Shown: piece after piece, positions 22,953-35,280 of the stretch
How positions within the stretch are numbered: position 1 is the first letter of the stretch
Layout of the letters: each line of letters starts with the position of its first letter
Assembly: GCF_026230105.1 (NCBI RefSeq)
Contig: NC_079475.1
Coordinates: forward strand, 30,130,086 to 30,194,085
From: Diorhabda sublineata
Taxonomy: Eukaryota; Arthropoda; Insecta; Coleoptera; Chrysomelidae
Direction: 5' to 3'
DNA length: 64,000 nucleotides
The notes under the pieces: generated by a model
Database searches by the model: none
What the model was told of the DNA's origin: nothing
What the model saw: only the letters and a program-made list of their open reading frames with translations
Made by a program: the position numbers and the translations under genes

Positions 22953-24001
22953 TAATTAAACAGTTTTTGATAAGAATATCGGTAAAAATAAAATATAGTT
23001 TCATAAACATGGCTCTTGTCATTTAACATCTGATAAGAAAGGTATTAGATCTAACGATAATTCAATCATTTTCATCATCTAGTCAATTATATAATTTATT
23101 TTTGGTTGCTCTAATAATTATCACTATGGCTATGGTTTAGAGGATCATGTACTGATCTATTTATATGTGGAGTCTACCAAATTAGAAAAAGCTTAGGAAA
23201 TTCACTATTAAGAACAATTTTTATATCCTAGTCAAGAAAAATTAAAATAATTTTCGTAAACAATATTATTCTTTCAAAATGGAAACATCACTTACAAGGA
23301 ATTGGAAATTTGAGAAATGAGGAAAGCTAAGTATCTGCAGTTCGTGATTTTCTGTTGCACAACGAACTTGTTCAAAAAATACTTTTTTACAATCAAAATT
23401 ACTGAAATGCAGAAATGACTGAGATTCGGAGGTATTTCAATTCATAATTATAAATATGTAAGACCGAAATTACATCGACGAACTACTTATAAACTACCTA
23501 TAACGTCCAAATTGGATGCTGTGTTGTACCATTAACGTTGTATTAACCCGTAGGAACTCCAATAAAATTATAGAATGAAAATTCTTTGTTTGGAAAACAT
23601 GTCGGATACAATTTTAAGCATGCCATAAATCTCGGAAAAAGTATATATTGAAAAAGTTCCACTCTTTGATCTTTGATGAGTTATAGTTAGTCTAGAATAT
23701 AATTCTAACGAAAGTGAATCATATTCAGAAGGGTATTTTTTAGATAATAATGAACAATGGAAAATAGAATTTCCATTATAGAAATTTGAATAATTGGTCA
23801 TTAAAATTTTTTATCTGCACATTTTAAATACTTTAAAGTATAAACTTGTTATTTATGAATTATATACTTTCATTTATTTTCCATTCCATTCCATTAGGAT
23901 GGATGAGTTATCACAAAAAACGGTTATCTCGAAATGTTAATTTAAAATTTGAAAGCAGAAAAAGTATTTCATCGATACGATTCTTGCTAATATTCGTTTT
24001 A
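22953..24001. other. no gene recognised
   Basis: AT-rich. A 77-codon minus frame (23568-23801) has no known motif. Confidence 0.5.
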
Positions 24002-25058
24002 CGAGGGTTGCTACTTTTTTGAGATAGACAAATAATAACTAATATTTACAATTGGAAATGGCTTTATTGTTTTTCAAAATATGCTCCATTAAGATCAATA
24101 CACTTTTGCATGCGTTTGAACCAATTGTCGAAGTATTTTTTCCATTAAGATTGAGGTACTTCCAAAACATGTGATTTGAACGCATCAAATTTTTTTGCAG
24201 GAATAAAAAGTAATCATTGGGTGCTGAACAAGGACTGTACGGCGATTGACGTTATTTATTTTTGATCTGCGGAAATGAGAAGAAATAATTGGATGCCGAA
24301 CAGGGATTGTTTCGACTGTTCAAAAACGTTTTGTTTGAACTGATGTAGGAGAGCTCGCATTGTCGTGGTAGAGAATGATTCGCATTATACGATTGGTTTC
24401 CCTGATTTTTTCTTCTGGCACTTCTGGTGCACCATTCAGAATTGACCGTTTTATGTTTCTCTAATTAAACGGTGGCGGTTATTCCGAAAAAATAGACGAT
24501 CGTGCGCAAATAACACGTCTTGAAGGACCCATACAGTCAGTCGGTTGTTGTTTAGTTTCGAGTTCATATGCATAGATTCATCGCCTGTCATGATGTTTAA
24601 GAAGTCTTTTGAACCACGGCGTTTGATTTTTTCAGCATGTCTTTACGTCCATCGTAAGTTTTTTTTGATTAATTGTCAAATAATTCGGTATCCAATGCGA
24701 ACAAATACTTGTGACAGCCAAATGTTCATACAATATTGAAAGTGTATGTGACATGACGATTTTTCAATATCAGTTTACGCACAGCATCGATATTTTCTGA
24801 GTTGATCAGCACACTTCTGTTAGTTTAATCCACATCGAAAGTTATAGAAAATCATCGACGGGAATGTTTGCAATTTAATTCCATTTTTTGACCAAGATGA
24901 ATGTTTCAAGTAGCTGCAAACAACTTAAATAACACGAACGTATGACAACAAGTTCTGAGTACTTTCACCGTAAAATTTCAAACTTTAGAATGTCGATGTC
25001 AAATTTGAGATGTTCACATCAGTGTTGCCATATCTTAAAACTTAAGTAGCAACCTTCG
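24002..25058 (-). mobile_element. mariner family A, copy 2, both ends and TA flanks present
   Basis: Both inverted repeats are visible: CGAGGGTTGCTACTT at the left, and CGAAGGTTGCTACTTAAGTT read inward from the right end. Each end is flanked by TA (24000-24001 and 25059-25060), the mariner target duplication. The element is 1,057 bp. On the minus strand fragments run AVRKLILKNRHVTY, TGDES (first catalytic aspartate), AFKSHVLEVPQS and FDNWFKRMQKCIDLNG in the right order with many stops and frame changes. The second catalytic region is not readable. The length is below the roughly 1.3 kb of intact mariners, so internal pieces are missing. Non-functional. Confidence 0.92.
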
Positions 25059-25060
25059 TA

Positions 25061-26149
25061 ACTAAAACTAACTTTAATTATGAATAAACCTTCGACATGT
25101 ACGTTATCTCAAACGAATTGTAGTGTTTGCAAAATAGCTATTTGTTTTAACAAGAATCTCGAACGAGAAATGATAAAAAGGATATTAAACGTATCGTATG
25201 TAAATATTAATAACCGGATTGTGCTTCGAAAAATTGAAAATTACGAAACTGTTACATATTTTATAAGATATACGCACACATATGAAGTATCAATGGTACA
25301 CATAAATTATATACGTGGGAGAAAACTGTAGGAAAATAATTTAATGTCAATGTCAACCTTCTAAGCGTATTGCTTAATTTGTAAAGTATGTGTATGTGAC
25401 GGCATTTCTTAAAATATATATTGTCTTATTTACTTTTTTGGAGAGGCCTGTTAGATAAAATAATTGTCAGGGAAATACAAAAAACTGCTTGTTTAATGTT
25501 GATTTCTAAAATCTATTTGTGTACGAGGAAAGTTAAGCTGCTCCAAATCCAAAATGTCACTTATTAATAGCTAAACACACTAGTGCTACTACTAATTTCA
25601 ACCATTTATTTTAGACGCTTAGTTACTGTTTAACAAACCACTTCAGTGATCCCCATGCCTAAAATTCAGAAAATTCATTCGAGTTGGTTGACCACCCACC
25701 ATTACAAATATTATAGACTCAAAACGATATGAAAAATGAAAATGGTCATTGAAAAAAAGTCTTCTTCCTTTGTTAAATCTGGAACTTTTCAGACAACACT
25801 CGTACTACCGTATTTAATGGTGAAAACATCAATTAGTCAATCATTATTTGGAGACTCATAGTTGCATGTTTGTAATAACTATTTGAAATATGTTGCTCCC
25901 AGAGATAGCGCCTTTTTTGTATAATCAAGCAATAGATAATCAAGCAAAATCTGTAGATCGATAGGCATCTTAACAATTTAACAAAGTCGTACCTTTCTTC
26001 ATTTTTATAAATTTTTTTTCTAAGAAATTTGTTCAAGAAATCAGATTAGCGCCGAAATTGTTAGTAATTGCGAGTTCATTTGCTTGTGTTATATAAATAT
26101 AACAGAATGCATCAAGTTAGAATGAAGTTTATGCGAGTATGTTTTGTGT
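25061..26149. other. no gene recognised; one solo mariner-end-like word
   Basis: An 83-codon ATG frame (25080-25331) has no motif. At 25783-25808, GGAACTTTTCAGACAAC followed by ACTCGTA resembles the 3' end of another mariner lineage, also echoed at 43676-43697 and 2168-2186. No transposase is readable beside it. Confidence 0.45.
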
Positions 26150-26640
26150 ATCTAGAAGCAGATAGACAAACACGAAAATAACCAATTGGTCAACTGAAGC
26201 GTACCACCAGGTGTCCAATCAGGTGCTTCAGCTAAGTATCTTTACGACACTGTTTTAGCTACTATACCTCAAACTCTTGAGCAATAGTTTGTCAGACACC
26301 ATCGTGGAGAGTGACGTGATTACGTGACGTGTTTATCTACTGTTGAAATGCATGTGGACAGGATTATTGGAGTAATGGTTTGAGAATTTCTTGCTAGTAG
26401 TACTTGATCATCATTTTATTCAAGGCAGTATAACATCTGGGCGTTATGTTGATGATGTCCAATCTATTGATTCATAAAATGGACGTCCACAAGTTCTTAT
26501 TCAGCAAGACAACGCACATCAAATTATGAAGTTTCTGAAGAAACTAGCGCTAATGTTTTACCGTGCCCAACTCGTTAATTAGATGGAGGAAGCTGTTATA
26601 TATGTATCACCCTTCAAGGACTGGTGCTATTGATACAGTT
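26150..26640 (+). pseudogene. Tc1-type transposase relic
   Basis: The + strand gives HHFIQGSITSGRYVDDVQS, then VLIQQDNAHQIMKF, then NVLPCPTR. These match, in order, the G-x-L-x-x-x-R-Y-I-D-x-V-L segment, the second catalytic aspartate region (F-Q-Q-D-N-A-R-P-H) and the W-P-A-R-S-P-D-L motif of Tc1 transposases. The second aspartate is intact; the third motif is damaged. The DNA-binding half upstream is not convincingly readable, and no terminal repeats were found. Confidence 0.75.
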
Positions 26641-29400
26641 TGGGTTAATTGGATATTCGAAATGGGCGGTAGGTCTTTTAAATTTTTTATACCAATTAAA
26701 TACTTTGCTCGAGCAGGGAATTCTGACTTTTAATAACATTTCTAGTTTTTGATCTTATTTTAAAACTATTATAATCAATGAAGCGGGTGTCACATCGATT
26801 GAGCATAATATTCCACTCGTAGCGTAGTGAATTTATCAAAGCCTCACGCCGGATATACATTCAATAAATGCCCATCATTCAATCTACAAGTACAAGATTT
26901 CGAGGCGTTATTGTCGCGTATCTATACATTTTTAGCATGACCCTCGTAAATAATTTTATGAAACTATGTACAGGCGTCATATGGAACCAACTGATATTTA
27001 AAACTGTTTTTTTGTATTGAGCTATTTAGGATGTAAATTTATATATATTAAATCATATACATTAGCTAATAATTAGCTACACAAAAGTTTGAATACAAAC
27101 GACGTAGATAAATAAAAATGACTTTGGTTGATATAATAAAATGTATTCAATAGAAGGTTACATCAAAATTTTTTTTATGATGTAAATACACAAAAACCGG
27201 TAAGATAAGAAGATGATGCAATGTTGACTGTATTGTCACATAATCTGGTCTAAATAATAATGATCTCATCATAAAACTACCAAATTTCCTTGGGCTGGAC
27301 CAAAGACTTCAGAATTTTATGTCCAATAAATATGTGAATAGAATAAAAATGACACGTTTAAAATCAAACAATATATAAATGTCATATTAGCCATACACAA
27401 AAAAGTTACTAAAAATTAAAGACCTATATTTTTGGCTCAAACTTCATTTGCAATTTCCATCATAGTATTAGAAATGAAACTAAAAAATACACAAAACATA
27501 GGTTACAAGCGACCAGCTTTTCGCCTGGATATAGAAACAATAAATAATATACATATTCTGATCTACAAAAATCCATGAAGAAAAATTATTTCTCAAATAA
27601 GCAGAACTGACAGCGGCTTATGACTACAACGGTAGAGACTAAATATGAAAACGTATGAAGTAATAGAAACATAAAGCATATACGAAGCAGCAAGATACCA
27701 GTAGAAATGAGAGCAAATTAATACAAAAATTAATAAAATATGAGGCAGTTCAATCCGTTTTTTTAGTGATGAAGACATAAGTAGATATATGGAATACAGA
27801 TAATTCTTATTCGATCGTAAGATATGGATACTTGAATTTTATTAATTTTTTTGCATATTTAAATATATATGAATTGATGATAATAGACCAAAATAATAAG
27901 AATCTAGAAGAATTCAATAATTTATCGTTACATTAAAAAAATATTTAAGAGTACCCGGGTGCGTACTTTAAATTTTTATTTTAATCGTGGCAATGGAGAG
28001 AATAAAAGCCAATGAGAGCTCGATTTCCATTACGTTTGCACTTTAATTAGTTAGCTTAGCAGTATCACCTACATTTAATAGATTATTCTCACTCCAATCT
28101 GGCGAAAGAAAAATATTACTAAAGCAGCTAGTATAAAAATAAATATATTTTGAGAACGTTTCAAGATTTCAGAGCTTAAAATTTCTTTCGAGGACAGCTA
28201 GGTTAGAATTAGAATGATGTTATATAATCAGACGTTTGGTCTTTGCCGCTAAGACAAACATGATTAACTCACTGGAAGCGAACGACATCTATAATTGCTG
28301 TCTTCTTTGCTAAAAAATATGAATTTATTCAAATAAAAGGATAGAAATTTAAAAAATCCAAATGTGAAATGCCAGTTCGACAAAAATACAGTGACCATAG
28401 CTTTGTTCTCTCAGGAAAATCCCAAAGTAACTAAAATTTTTTTTCTGCGCAAGTGCGGTTTGAAACAATTCCGTGAGTAACTTTTGTTTCTTGGGCTATG
28501 CGAACGGATTACTTCTGTCAATTAAAAAAACCGTCAATATTCATCTTTTTCTGCCTTCTTTCAATTCCAAAACAGTACATAAAGATCACAAATCATCAAT
28601 AAACCTATATTCACATTATTAATAGTGCAAAATAAAACAAACATACACTTAATAGATTCCAGAAAATCAAAATACGAATTTGAGTTCATAGCAAGTTGAA
28701 TATCAAACAAAATATTCCAAACTGTAATTCAAATAATGCAAATGCTCAAATCTTAAACCACAATATTTTGTTCTGCTACGTGAGCTTGTATAAGCAATAT
28801 TAGGAATTTTAGTTCCGTGAACTCCCAAAAGACGAGTGCTCATGCGCCGGACAGTTCTTGATAGATTCGGACTGTTCTTCGAAAACAAAAATTAAATTGA
28901 ATATGCGCGACGAAAATCAAGCTCTCATTGACTGTTATCCGCTCCAGTGACCACTATCAATGTGGGTATTTGGAGTACACTACTAGGGTATTGATATAAG
29001 GACTAAAATGATCATTCAAACTTTATACTGTAAAGAATGTATCACGAAAAATGGAAACACATTAATTATATCCCTTATTTCAAGCTGAATACATTTTCAA
29101 AAAGAACAAAGAATATTTTCACTTGAATTACAAAAACCAAGAATTAAAACTATTAGTTTCAATTAATTACTCACGTCTGAAATAAGTCCTTCATATTCAA
29201 ATCAATTTACCTGGAACAAATAAAATAAGTGTAAAAATACAACGAAAAATTTATTTTCAATTATTCAGAGATTGGGATATATCAATATCCAAGTTTTGTA
29301 CTATAAATTGATCTTTAATCAAATGAATGAGAAAATTTTATACAAAACTTGCAATGAATTAACTAAATTCTCTCAATAAGATTTCAGAAAATAGAATATA
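26641..29400. other. no gene recognised
   Basis: Long AT-rich tract. 26780-26980 is slightly more mixed in composition and may be the 3' part of the Tc1 relic. A 61-codon minus frame at 28703-28888 (NSPNLSRTVRRMSTRLLGVH) vaguely recalls the N-terminal helix region of IS630-like transposases (S-x-R-R-x-S-x-x-L-G-V), but the match is too short to call. Confidence 0.5.
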
Positions 29401-30004
29401 CAGGGTGTTTCGGAATAGCACTCCAATTTCTCGGGAAATGATTTTATTGGTAAATATTAGTTGGTATAACAAATTTTCCAAAAACGCTTCGTAAGCGTAA
29501 GTGAGAGATAGATTTCACTCCGTTTCCTGATTTTGGCCTAAAAATTGAATAAAATAGATCTCAGATCTGCAACATAGAACAACATCGTTAAAGGTTACAT
29601 ACACAACTTGCTCATTTTTTTTTTAATTTTTATTCAGTGAAATAAAGATATTTTCAACTTGCATTTACTTTTTTATTGAGGTTATACACATCATTTTTTT
29701 CAGAATTAAATTTTCTGTAAGTTTTATTTGAAAGTTTAATGCATTTATTAGGCATTTAACGAAGTTATTTTAGTCCAAACGTGAAAAAAGTGTGTTTTGG
29801 AGTTGATTTTTGGTATTTTACATCAGTTAATGTAAAAACGATTACAGTTACAGATCCGAGACCTGATTTATTCAGGTCTTATAGACCAAACAAATTTGCA
29901 TGACAATTTCAGAACCGAGACATTCAATATGGCTTCCTTTTTTCCTTATATTTACCTATAGAATCATTTCCCGAGAGATTGGAGTGCTGTTCCGAAACAC
30001 TCTG
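29401..30004. mobile_element. 604-bp MITE with ~44-bp terminal inverted repeats
   Basis: The left end CAGGGTGTTTCGGAATAGCA and the right end (read inverted) CAGAGTGTTTCGGAACAGCA continue matching through CTCCAAT-TCTCGGGAAATGATT, about 44 bp with three or four mismatches. TA flanks both ends (ATA before, TATATT after), consistent with a TA target duplication. There is no coding sequence inside. CAGGGTGTTTCGGAA-type ends are common in insect DNA transposons; the autonomous partner is unknown from this window. Confidence 0.88.
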
Positions 30005-30259
30005 TATATTCATTAATTACAATTCTTTCAACAGGATTTCAAAGTTTTCAAATAAAAATATATGATACAAAAATATATCAATTATTTCAAGTTTAATAAC
30101 CACTATTATTAAATATATAGAGTTCATATATTTCTCCAAGTTGGTTAAGCTTTTTGCTTATAAAGTGTTTCAATTAAAGTAAATTTTTTCAGTAGGAAAC
30201 GATTATAGTAACGTGCCTGTTTTATTTGATGGTAGTGAAATAAATATATCATAACTAAG
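30005..30259. other. no gene recognised
   Basis: AT-rich; nothing identified. Confidence 0.5.
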
Positions 30260-30690
30260 GTAAATTAGGTTCTTAAATGTTATCGAACCACCAAAGCTCT
30301 TTGTGGCGATGCTCCATCATATTGCCAAATTATTTGCTCCAATTTTTCAGCAGCTAAATATGTTATGGTCTAATTAAAAACTATAATAGAGCCCACAATT
30401 TTATTATAAACAGAGCAGACGAAACCATAACACACTTTCTTCCGGATGTCTTAATTTGATTGACATTTCGTTGTCTTCCAAATTCTATGCGTTACAACTT
30501 TTGGTACCCCGTGAGATGTGCCGGTAGTAATTCTGGTTCTTGTTTAATAATCTATGAATCCTTGAACTCGTGACGCTTCTTTCAATCCATTTTAATAAAG
30601 TTGTGCAGTTAAATAAAATAACGTGCAACTCACTACATTCAACTATAACAATTATAACATCACCTTCAAAATAAAGCAATATATCAAATC
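30260..30690 (-). pseudogene. IS630/mariner-like transposase relic
   Basis: Near its end the minus strand reads LEQIIWQYDGASPQRALVVR, a good match to the W-F-Q-Q-D-G-A-P-P-H-x-x-x-x-V-R segment that holds the second catalytic aspartate in an insect DDE transposase group (same group as 55.1 kb). The aspartate is kept. Upstream minus-strand frames (64 codons from 30679) are open but do not align clearly to the N-terminal half. Confidence 0.55.
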
Positions 30691-30972
30691 CTTGATGTTT
30701 ATTCTCGAAAACGATATACTCATAAAAATTTTGAAGATTTTCACGCGGATGTAAATGTGTAATTTGAAGCTTTCTTACTTTAATGGGTCTTCACATAAAG
30801 GGAAGTATTTCAAATGTTTCAACTTCTGTGTAATAAGGGGAAACTGGTGCATAAGCACTGCCGTACTGTAAGCTCTTATAAGAACTAAACAAATTAAAAC
30901 TACATAGTTTAAATAATCATAATCTAAACTATTACAACCTACACCTTGTTTTTGAGACCGTTAATGATACTT
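30691..30972. other. no gene recognised
   Basis: AT-rich; nothing identified. Confidence 0.5.
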
Positions 30973-31160
30973 ATACTGAACACACTGTTTCCACGACCAC
31001 TACTCCAACAATCACAATTACACTGTCTGATGCACGTTTCGCATAGTAAGTAAGTTATCGTCTTCAGAGACTGAAGGTAAACTGAGTCTACTGAAGAACT
31101 TGGTTATCGAAATGTGTGAAAGACAGTGAAATGGTAGTGTAAATAGTGTGTTCAGTACAC
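30973..31160. repeat. inverted pair of hammerhead-type repeats
   Basis: The left copy is on the minus strand: GTCT (31071-31068), core CTGAAGA (31067-31061), then GATAAC, a mutated 3' strand, GAAACG, and ATCAGACAGTGTAA. Stem I (GTCT/AGAC) is perfect, the core is intact, but stem II no longer closes. The right copy is on the plus strand: GTCTACTGAAGA, a 5-base loss that removes the 5' strand of stem II, then GGTTATCGAAATGTG and AGACAGTG. The two copies lie head to head about 10 bases apart, so the region is itself a large palindrome. Confidence 0.85.
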
Positions 31161-32375
31161 CTACTTTCCTATTCAAGCTGTTGTAGTATTTAATTGACTT
31201 GTTGCAATAAGTCCATCGCAACACGAAATATCGTGGTTAAGTGCAAAGTAAATAGCTTATTTTGAGATTAAATTGCAACATACTATTATGGAGCGTGTGT
31301 GATTCTAAGGAGTATGGAAGTTAATAAATACCAAGACATTTTGTCAATATTCTCACGAAGAAGAGAGACTTAAAAACTAGAGGTCTGATATTAGTAAGTA
31401 GTGGAATCAGATACACAAGAAAGTTTACTCAAGATATTTAACGCCAAAATAATCGACATTCTATTTGTAATAAAAAAATGCGTTATATTATTTTCCCTGC
31501 TTACTTTTAGGTAACGATAAAGCATAGTTGGAAATAGGGGTCGCCGATCTAGAGCTCTTAGTTTTAAAATACAAAGACCCGAAAACTTTAACTCTTTATA
31601 ATTGCATAGAATATACAGGGTCCTTCACTACGAGCTGAATCGATATGTATATGGGAAAGTACTGCGACTATTGTTCTACAAATTCAAAACAAAAATTAGC
31701 AGGAACAAGTAAGATGGTTTGCCTATGCTCTGAATGATTAATATGGAATATGTATTAATAAGTTTGTAATATGTGTTTTACTTAAGCTCCAGATGAGAAA
31801 ATAGTTAACCAAAATTCAATATTTAGACATCGACAATTCTAGGAATTATAATTAGTTTACAGGAGTATTTAGTACCACATTTATTGGAAGGTCTTCGGGA
31901 CGAAATTCATATACGACCCTTACAGTAGCCCGGATTAAAATTTGACCGCGGGATGCAACTCGTATGCAACCAATGTGGTACCTCACGCTAGTAAATATCG
32001 AGAGTAATGAGTAACCTAACAACTATTTTTAACCAAATAATTTCGCGAATACTGTAATAAGGTCTATCTTATAACGGCTGTTATGATTAGTGGATTAATA
32101 TTTTATCGACAGTTTTCTTTTCCGTACATTTTTTGTATCGGTATTTACCATTTATCGAGCGCTGAGTATAAACAAGATATCAAGATCAACAGCCGTATCG
32201 AATTAACATTTCAAAAGTAATTCGTTTTAGTTATAAATCCACTGTCTAACGACACTGTGTGAATCTTCCACTAGAAATAAAAGGATTACTTTTTTTATCG
32301 CATACCGATGATAAATTTCTAAGATATGCACCTTCATGGGTTTCAAAGAAAACTGAAATTAGTTTGGTTTATATG
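31161..32375. other. no gene recognised
   Basis: AT-rich. ATACAGGGTCCTTCAC at 31613-31628 looks like a single transposon end (CAGGGT after TA) without a visible partner. Confidence 0.5.
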
Positions 32376-33110
32376 AGGGCGGGCCAATAAGTACTTAGAC
32401 TACAAAAGAAAAACTGAAATTTGGTTTGAAAGTGGCGATTTATTTTTAGATATAGTTTCCTTTCAATTCGATACACATGCAAAGTAGGTCATTGTGGGGG
32501 AGTTGACCTCCTCAAATTTCTGTACGGAGAGGGAATTTTTTGAGTTTGGGAAGAAAAAGAAGTTTGACGAGGGCAAATTTGTGGAAAACTGTGGATGGGA
32601 AGCCGTTTTTAGCTTAATTTTCTTCGGAGTCTAATCGGCCCACTAATTTTGCATAGTATAGCCCTGTTACCGTTTTGCTCTTCTGTAGGTAGTCGATGTA
32701 GACCACACTTTATGAGTCCTTCGCCTTTTTTGGAACCACGTTCGTCGGGTGAAGTCCACTGTTTCCACTGTTCTTTGATCTTTGTTGTATACAAATAGAT
32801 GCTTGTTATATCGACTATCACGAAACGACGCAGAAAATCGCTGATTATGTTAGAACAGTGTCAAATACTGCTCTAAAGTTGTCTTTCGGTTGCTATTATT
32901 GTCCAGAATGAGCAAACGCAGCACTCATTGCTATCTAGATATGGCTTACCAAAAAAGGCCGTGCTACCGCGTTTAAACTTTTTAAATCCATTTTTGATGG
33001 TCATCATCGCCGGAGAAGAGTCATCAGTCATCATACAAAGTATCTATACGTTTTTTAATTTGGAGGAGCGACTTTCCTTTTAAAAGCAAGAATGGAATCA
33101 AAATAAATTT
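32376..33110 (-). mobile_element. mariner relic (third lineage), internally deleted
   Basis: The minus strand gives MTIKNGFKKFKRG (N-terminal helix region), then after a gap ISDFLRRFVIVDITSIYLY, which matches the F-L-R-R-F-V-T-x-D-E-T-W-I-Y region with the catalytic DE changed to DI, then TKIKEQWKQWTSPDE, VVYIDYLQKSKTVTGLYYAK, and after a second gap FALVKLLFLPKLKKFP. The second aspartate region and the YSPDLAP segment are lost in that gap. A likely terminal repeat, GGGCGGGCCAATAAGTACTT, sits at the left edge (32378-32397). The other end near 33.1-33.2 kb is not certain. Confidence 0.8.
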
Positions 33111-33579
33111 ATAAGCTGTCTATATGAATTGACCACATTATAGTAAATTACATAATATTAAATTAAAGAATATTGGCGCCATCGGGCGGTGAGTCTAAGT
33201 AACGCAGTCTTAAAACTCGATTTAGAGCAGTTCAATGCGATTAATTTGAAATATTGCACATACAATAAAGATCGATTAAATTACATTAATTAATAAGTTC
33301 GTGGCATTTTCCTGTCTGAGATCATCAGTGTAGCATTTAGCGCAATATTTGGCCTTGATGTTTTCACCCACGATAATTTCTCTAAAATTTTTATAATTAT
33401 TGAGAAAATATTAAAATAGATTCCTACTATTAGCCCCAAATCACTAGGATAGATATTATGAAATCTTTAGACTCGATTGTTTAGTCATGATTCATGAATT
33501 CAAAATTTTGAACACTGTCAAGGACCGATGACAATAAACTAATTTAATAATATTGTCCAATATTCTTTACCAGTGTCAA
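33111..33579. other. no gene recognised
   Basis: AT-rich; nothing identified. Confidence 0.5.
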
Positions 33580-33630
33580 GAGAATGTCAAGACCGGAATA
33601 GGTCGAAACGTTAAATTTTTACCATTTGGA
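33580..33630 (+). repeat. second-family hammerhead-like hairpin (GACC-GGTC-GAAACG)
   Basis: GACC (33591-33594), loop GGAATA, GGTC (33601-33604), then GAAACGTTAAATTTTTA. A hairpin immediately followed by GAAACG has the layout of stem II plus the 3' core of a hammerhead. The preceding bases (GTCAAGA) are only a damaged version of CTGATGA. Two related copies lie at 45.4-45.6 kb. No stem III or cleavage triplet is evident, so this is a likeness, not a ribozyme call. Confidence 0.45.
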
Positions 33631-33884
33631 AACATGAATGATTTATTATTATCAGTTGATTCCTTATGTAATCCTAATCGAAAATAATCGATTAATTTTC
33701 ACTCGTAACTCAACATAATTAAGATATGTATTTGGAAAATTAATAATTTCCTCTATTATTATTTGCAATCACCATTTTTCACATACAATAATAATTTATA
33801 TAAATAGTGAATAATTATTCGTTATATGTGTATGTAATGAAATTCGTCATCTCAGTCATGTTTTACAGTTGGGATTACACATGG
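33631..33884. other. no gene recognised
   Basis: AT-rich; nothing identified. Confidence 0.5.
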
Positions 33885-34503
33885 ATCTAACATCCGTTCT
33901 TCCTTTTTTCAATCTCGTACCCTAATGCAAATCCCTAGATGCATTGATCTGAGCTGCTATCTCTAGGCCGTCGATTACGTTTACTGATCAATACAACACG
34001 TTTATTTTTAGGGGTGGTGGTTTTTCCAGACCGCCCTGAACATTTCGCCAAAGCTTCTAGTAAATACATATTTTTTCACGTTGTATTTCACGGTACGTCG
34101 AAGTATTTTTAATTTGTCGGCAATGGTACGGTTACTTTTGCATAGATTAACAAGACTTGCGCTTAATGCACTAGTTTCAATTGATAGTTTTACCCCTTCG
34201 AGAGCGAGAGTATAAATCACAGTAGGTTCTTGGTTCTCATAGGGTTAACTGGGACTAAACTATAATCATAAACACCTAAGAAATAATCACAGTTCAAAAA
34301 TAATGAACAAATCAGCAAGTACTTGCAAGTTTTAACTTGCTGCACTCACCGACAAAATATAAACATAGGCTCGTTTAAAGTAGGGAAACAGAAAACAGAC
34401 ACTATTATTTGTTTCGTAAGACCTTCGCTTGAAACTATTAAAGAAAAACTTAATAAAGTGTCTTATGGATTATAGGTTTGGCAAAAACTTTTGACCGGTA
34501 GTG
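33885..34503 (-). mobile_element. Tc1-type (Bari/Tc3-like) 5' end: inverted repeat plus DNA-binding domain
   Basis: The element end at 34503 reads inward as ACTACCGGTCAAAAGTTTTT followed by GCCAAACC, a typical Tc1-group inverted repeat, next to TA. The minus-strand frame then gives LVNLCKSNRTIADKLKI and LRRTVKYNVKKY, the first helix-turn-helix, and, after a frame change, GRPKTTTP-like wording and LEIAAQINASRD, the second helix-turn-helix. It stops near 33885; the whole catalytic domain and other end are missing. A 5' fragment, non-functional. Confidence 0.78.
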
Positions 34504-34779
34504 TAAAACACTATAGGTGTCTTTTTTTAATTTGTTCGAATAATACTAGTTAAAATTTCTAAGAATTTTATATATACACGGGTTTTTATAGAATAAACAT
34601 CAAACAATTGAAAGGAAATTTTAATACAAGTATGTACATTCCTCTTTTCAGGCTTTCATTAATATTTTTTCATCTACTCAAGATATTTTGAGAAAAGCGA
34701 TTTCTAGTGCAGTTTTGTAAATATTCAAACCCCTAATCACAAAATAAGAAAACAAACTTTTTGAATGCAATAAGTGTGA
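34504..34779. other. no gene recognised
   Basis: AT-rich; nothing identified. Confidence 0.5.
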
Positions 34780-35280
34780 TAAGAAAATTCGATCAGGGAA
34801 TTTTTGTTGTAGTGACGTTAAACTGTTGGTCAGTCTTATGATAGATCAATAGCACCTTAAGACGATAGGCATGACAAAGAAAGACAACTCAAATTGATGA
34901 GAAGATACAAGGAACTTCTGGAAATGTTCTATATAGCACCTTTAAAGACTGTTGTATGAGCGATTTAAAAGTGGAAATAAGTCAGTTAACGATCATCCTT
35001 CGATCTCAAAAAGAGATGAAAATTTGTAGAAAGTTTACAAAATTATTTGTTGAAGAACGCAATTGGTAACTGGAACGCTTGCGATAAAGAAGAAGTAAAC
35101 AATGGCCAGCTACAAGTCACCATGGATTGTCTACCGACCAGTTAAAGTACAGAGCGAGTTTTGGCTCTTAATGAAAATTACAAAATATACCAAAACGAAA
35201 ACGATTTGCTACTACGACGAGTAAAAGCTACAACGAAATAAGTCTTCCGCGCAAAGTTTCAAACCTATAGGATAAGTATA
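34780..35280 (+). pseudogene. mariner-type transposase relic, N-terminal part
   Basis: The + strand reads YERFKSGNKSVNDHPSISKR then DENL, a stop, and KVYKII, which matches the second helix and linker of mariner (W-x-E-R-F-K-S-G-R-x-S-x-x-D-x-P-R-S-x-R-P, then D-E-N-x-x-K-V). Downstream frames lack the catalytic motifs. Only this short match supports it. The lineage differs from family A. Confidence 0.5.
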
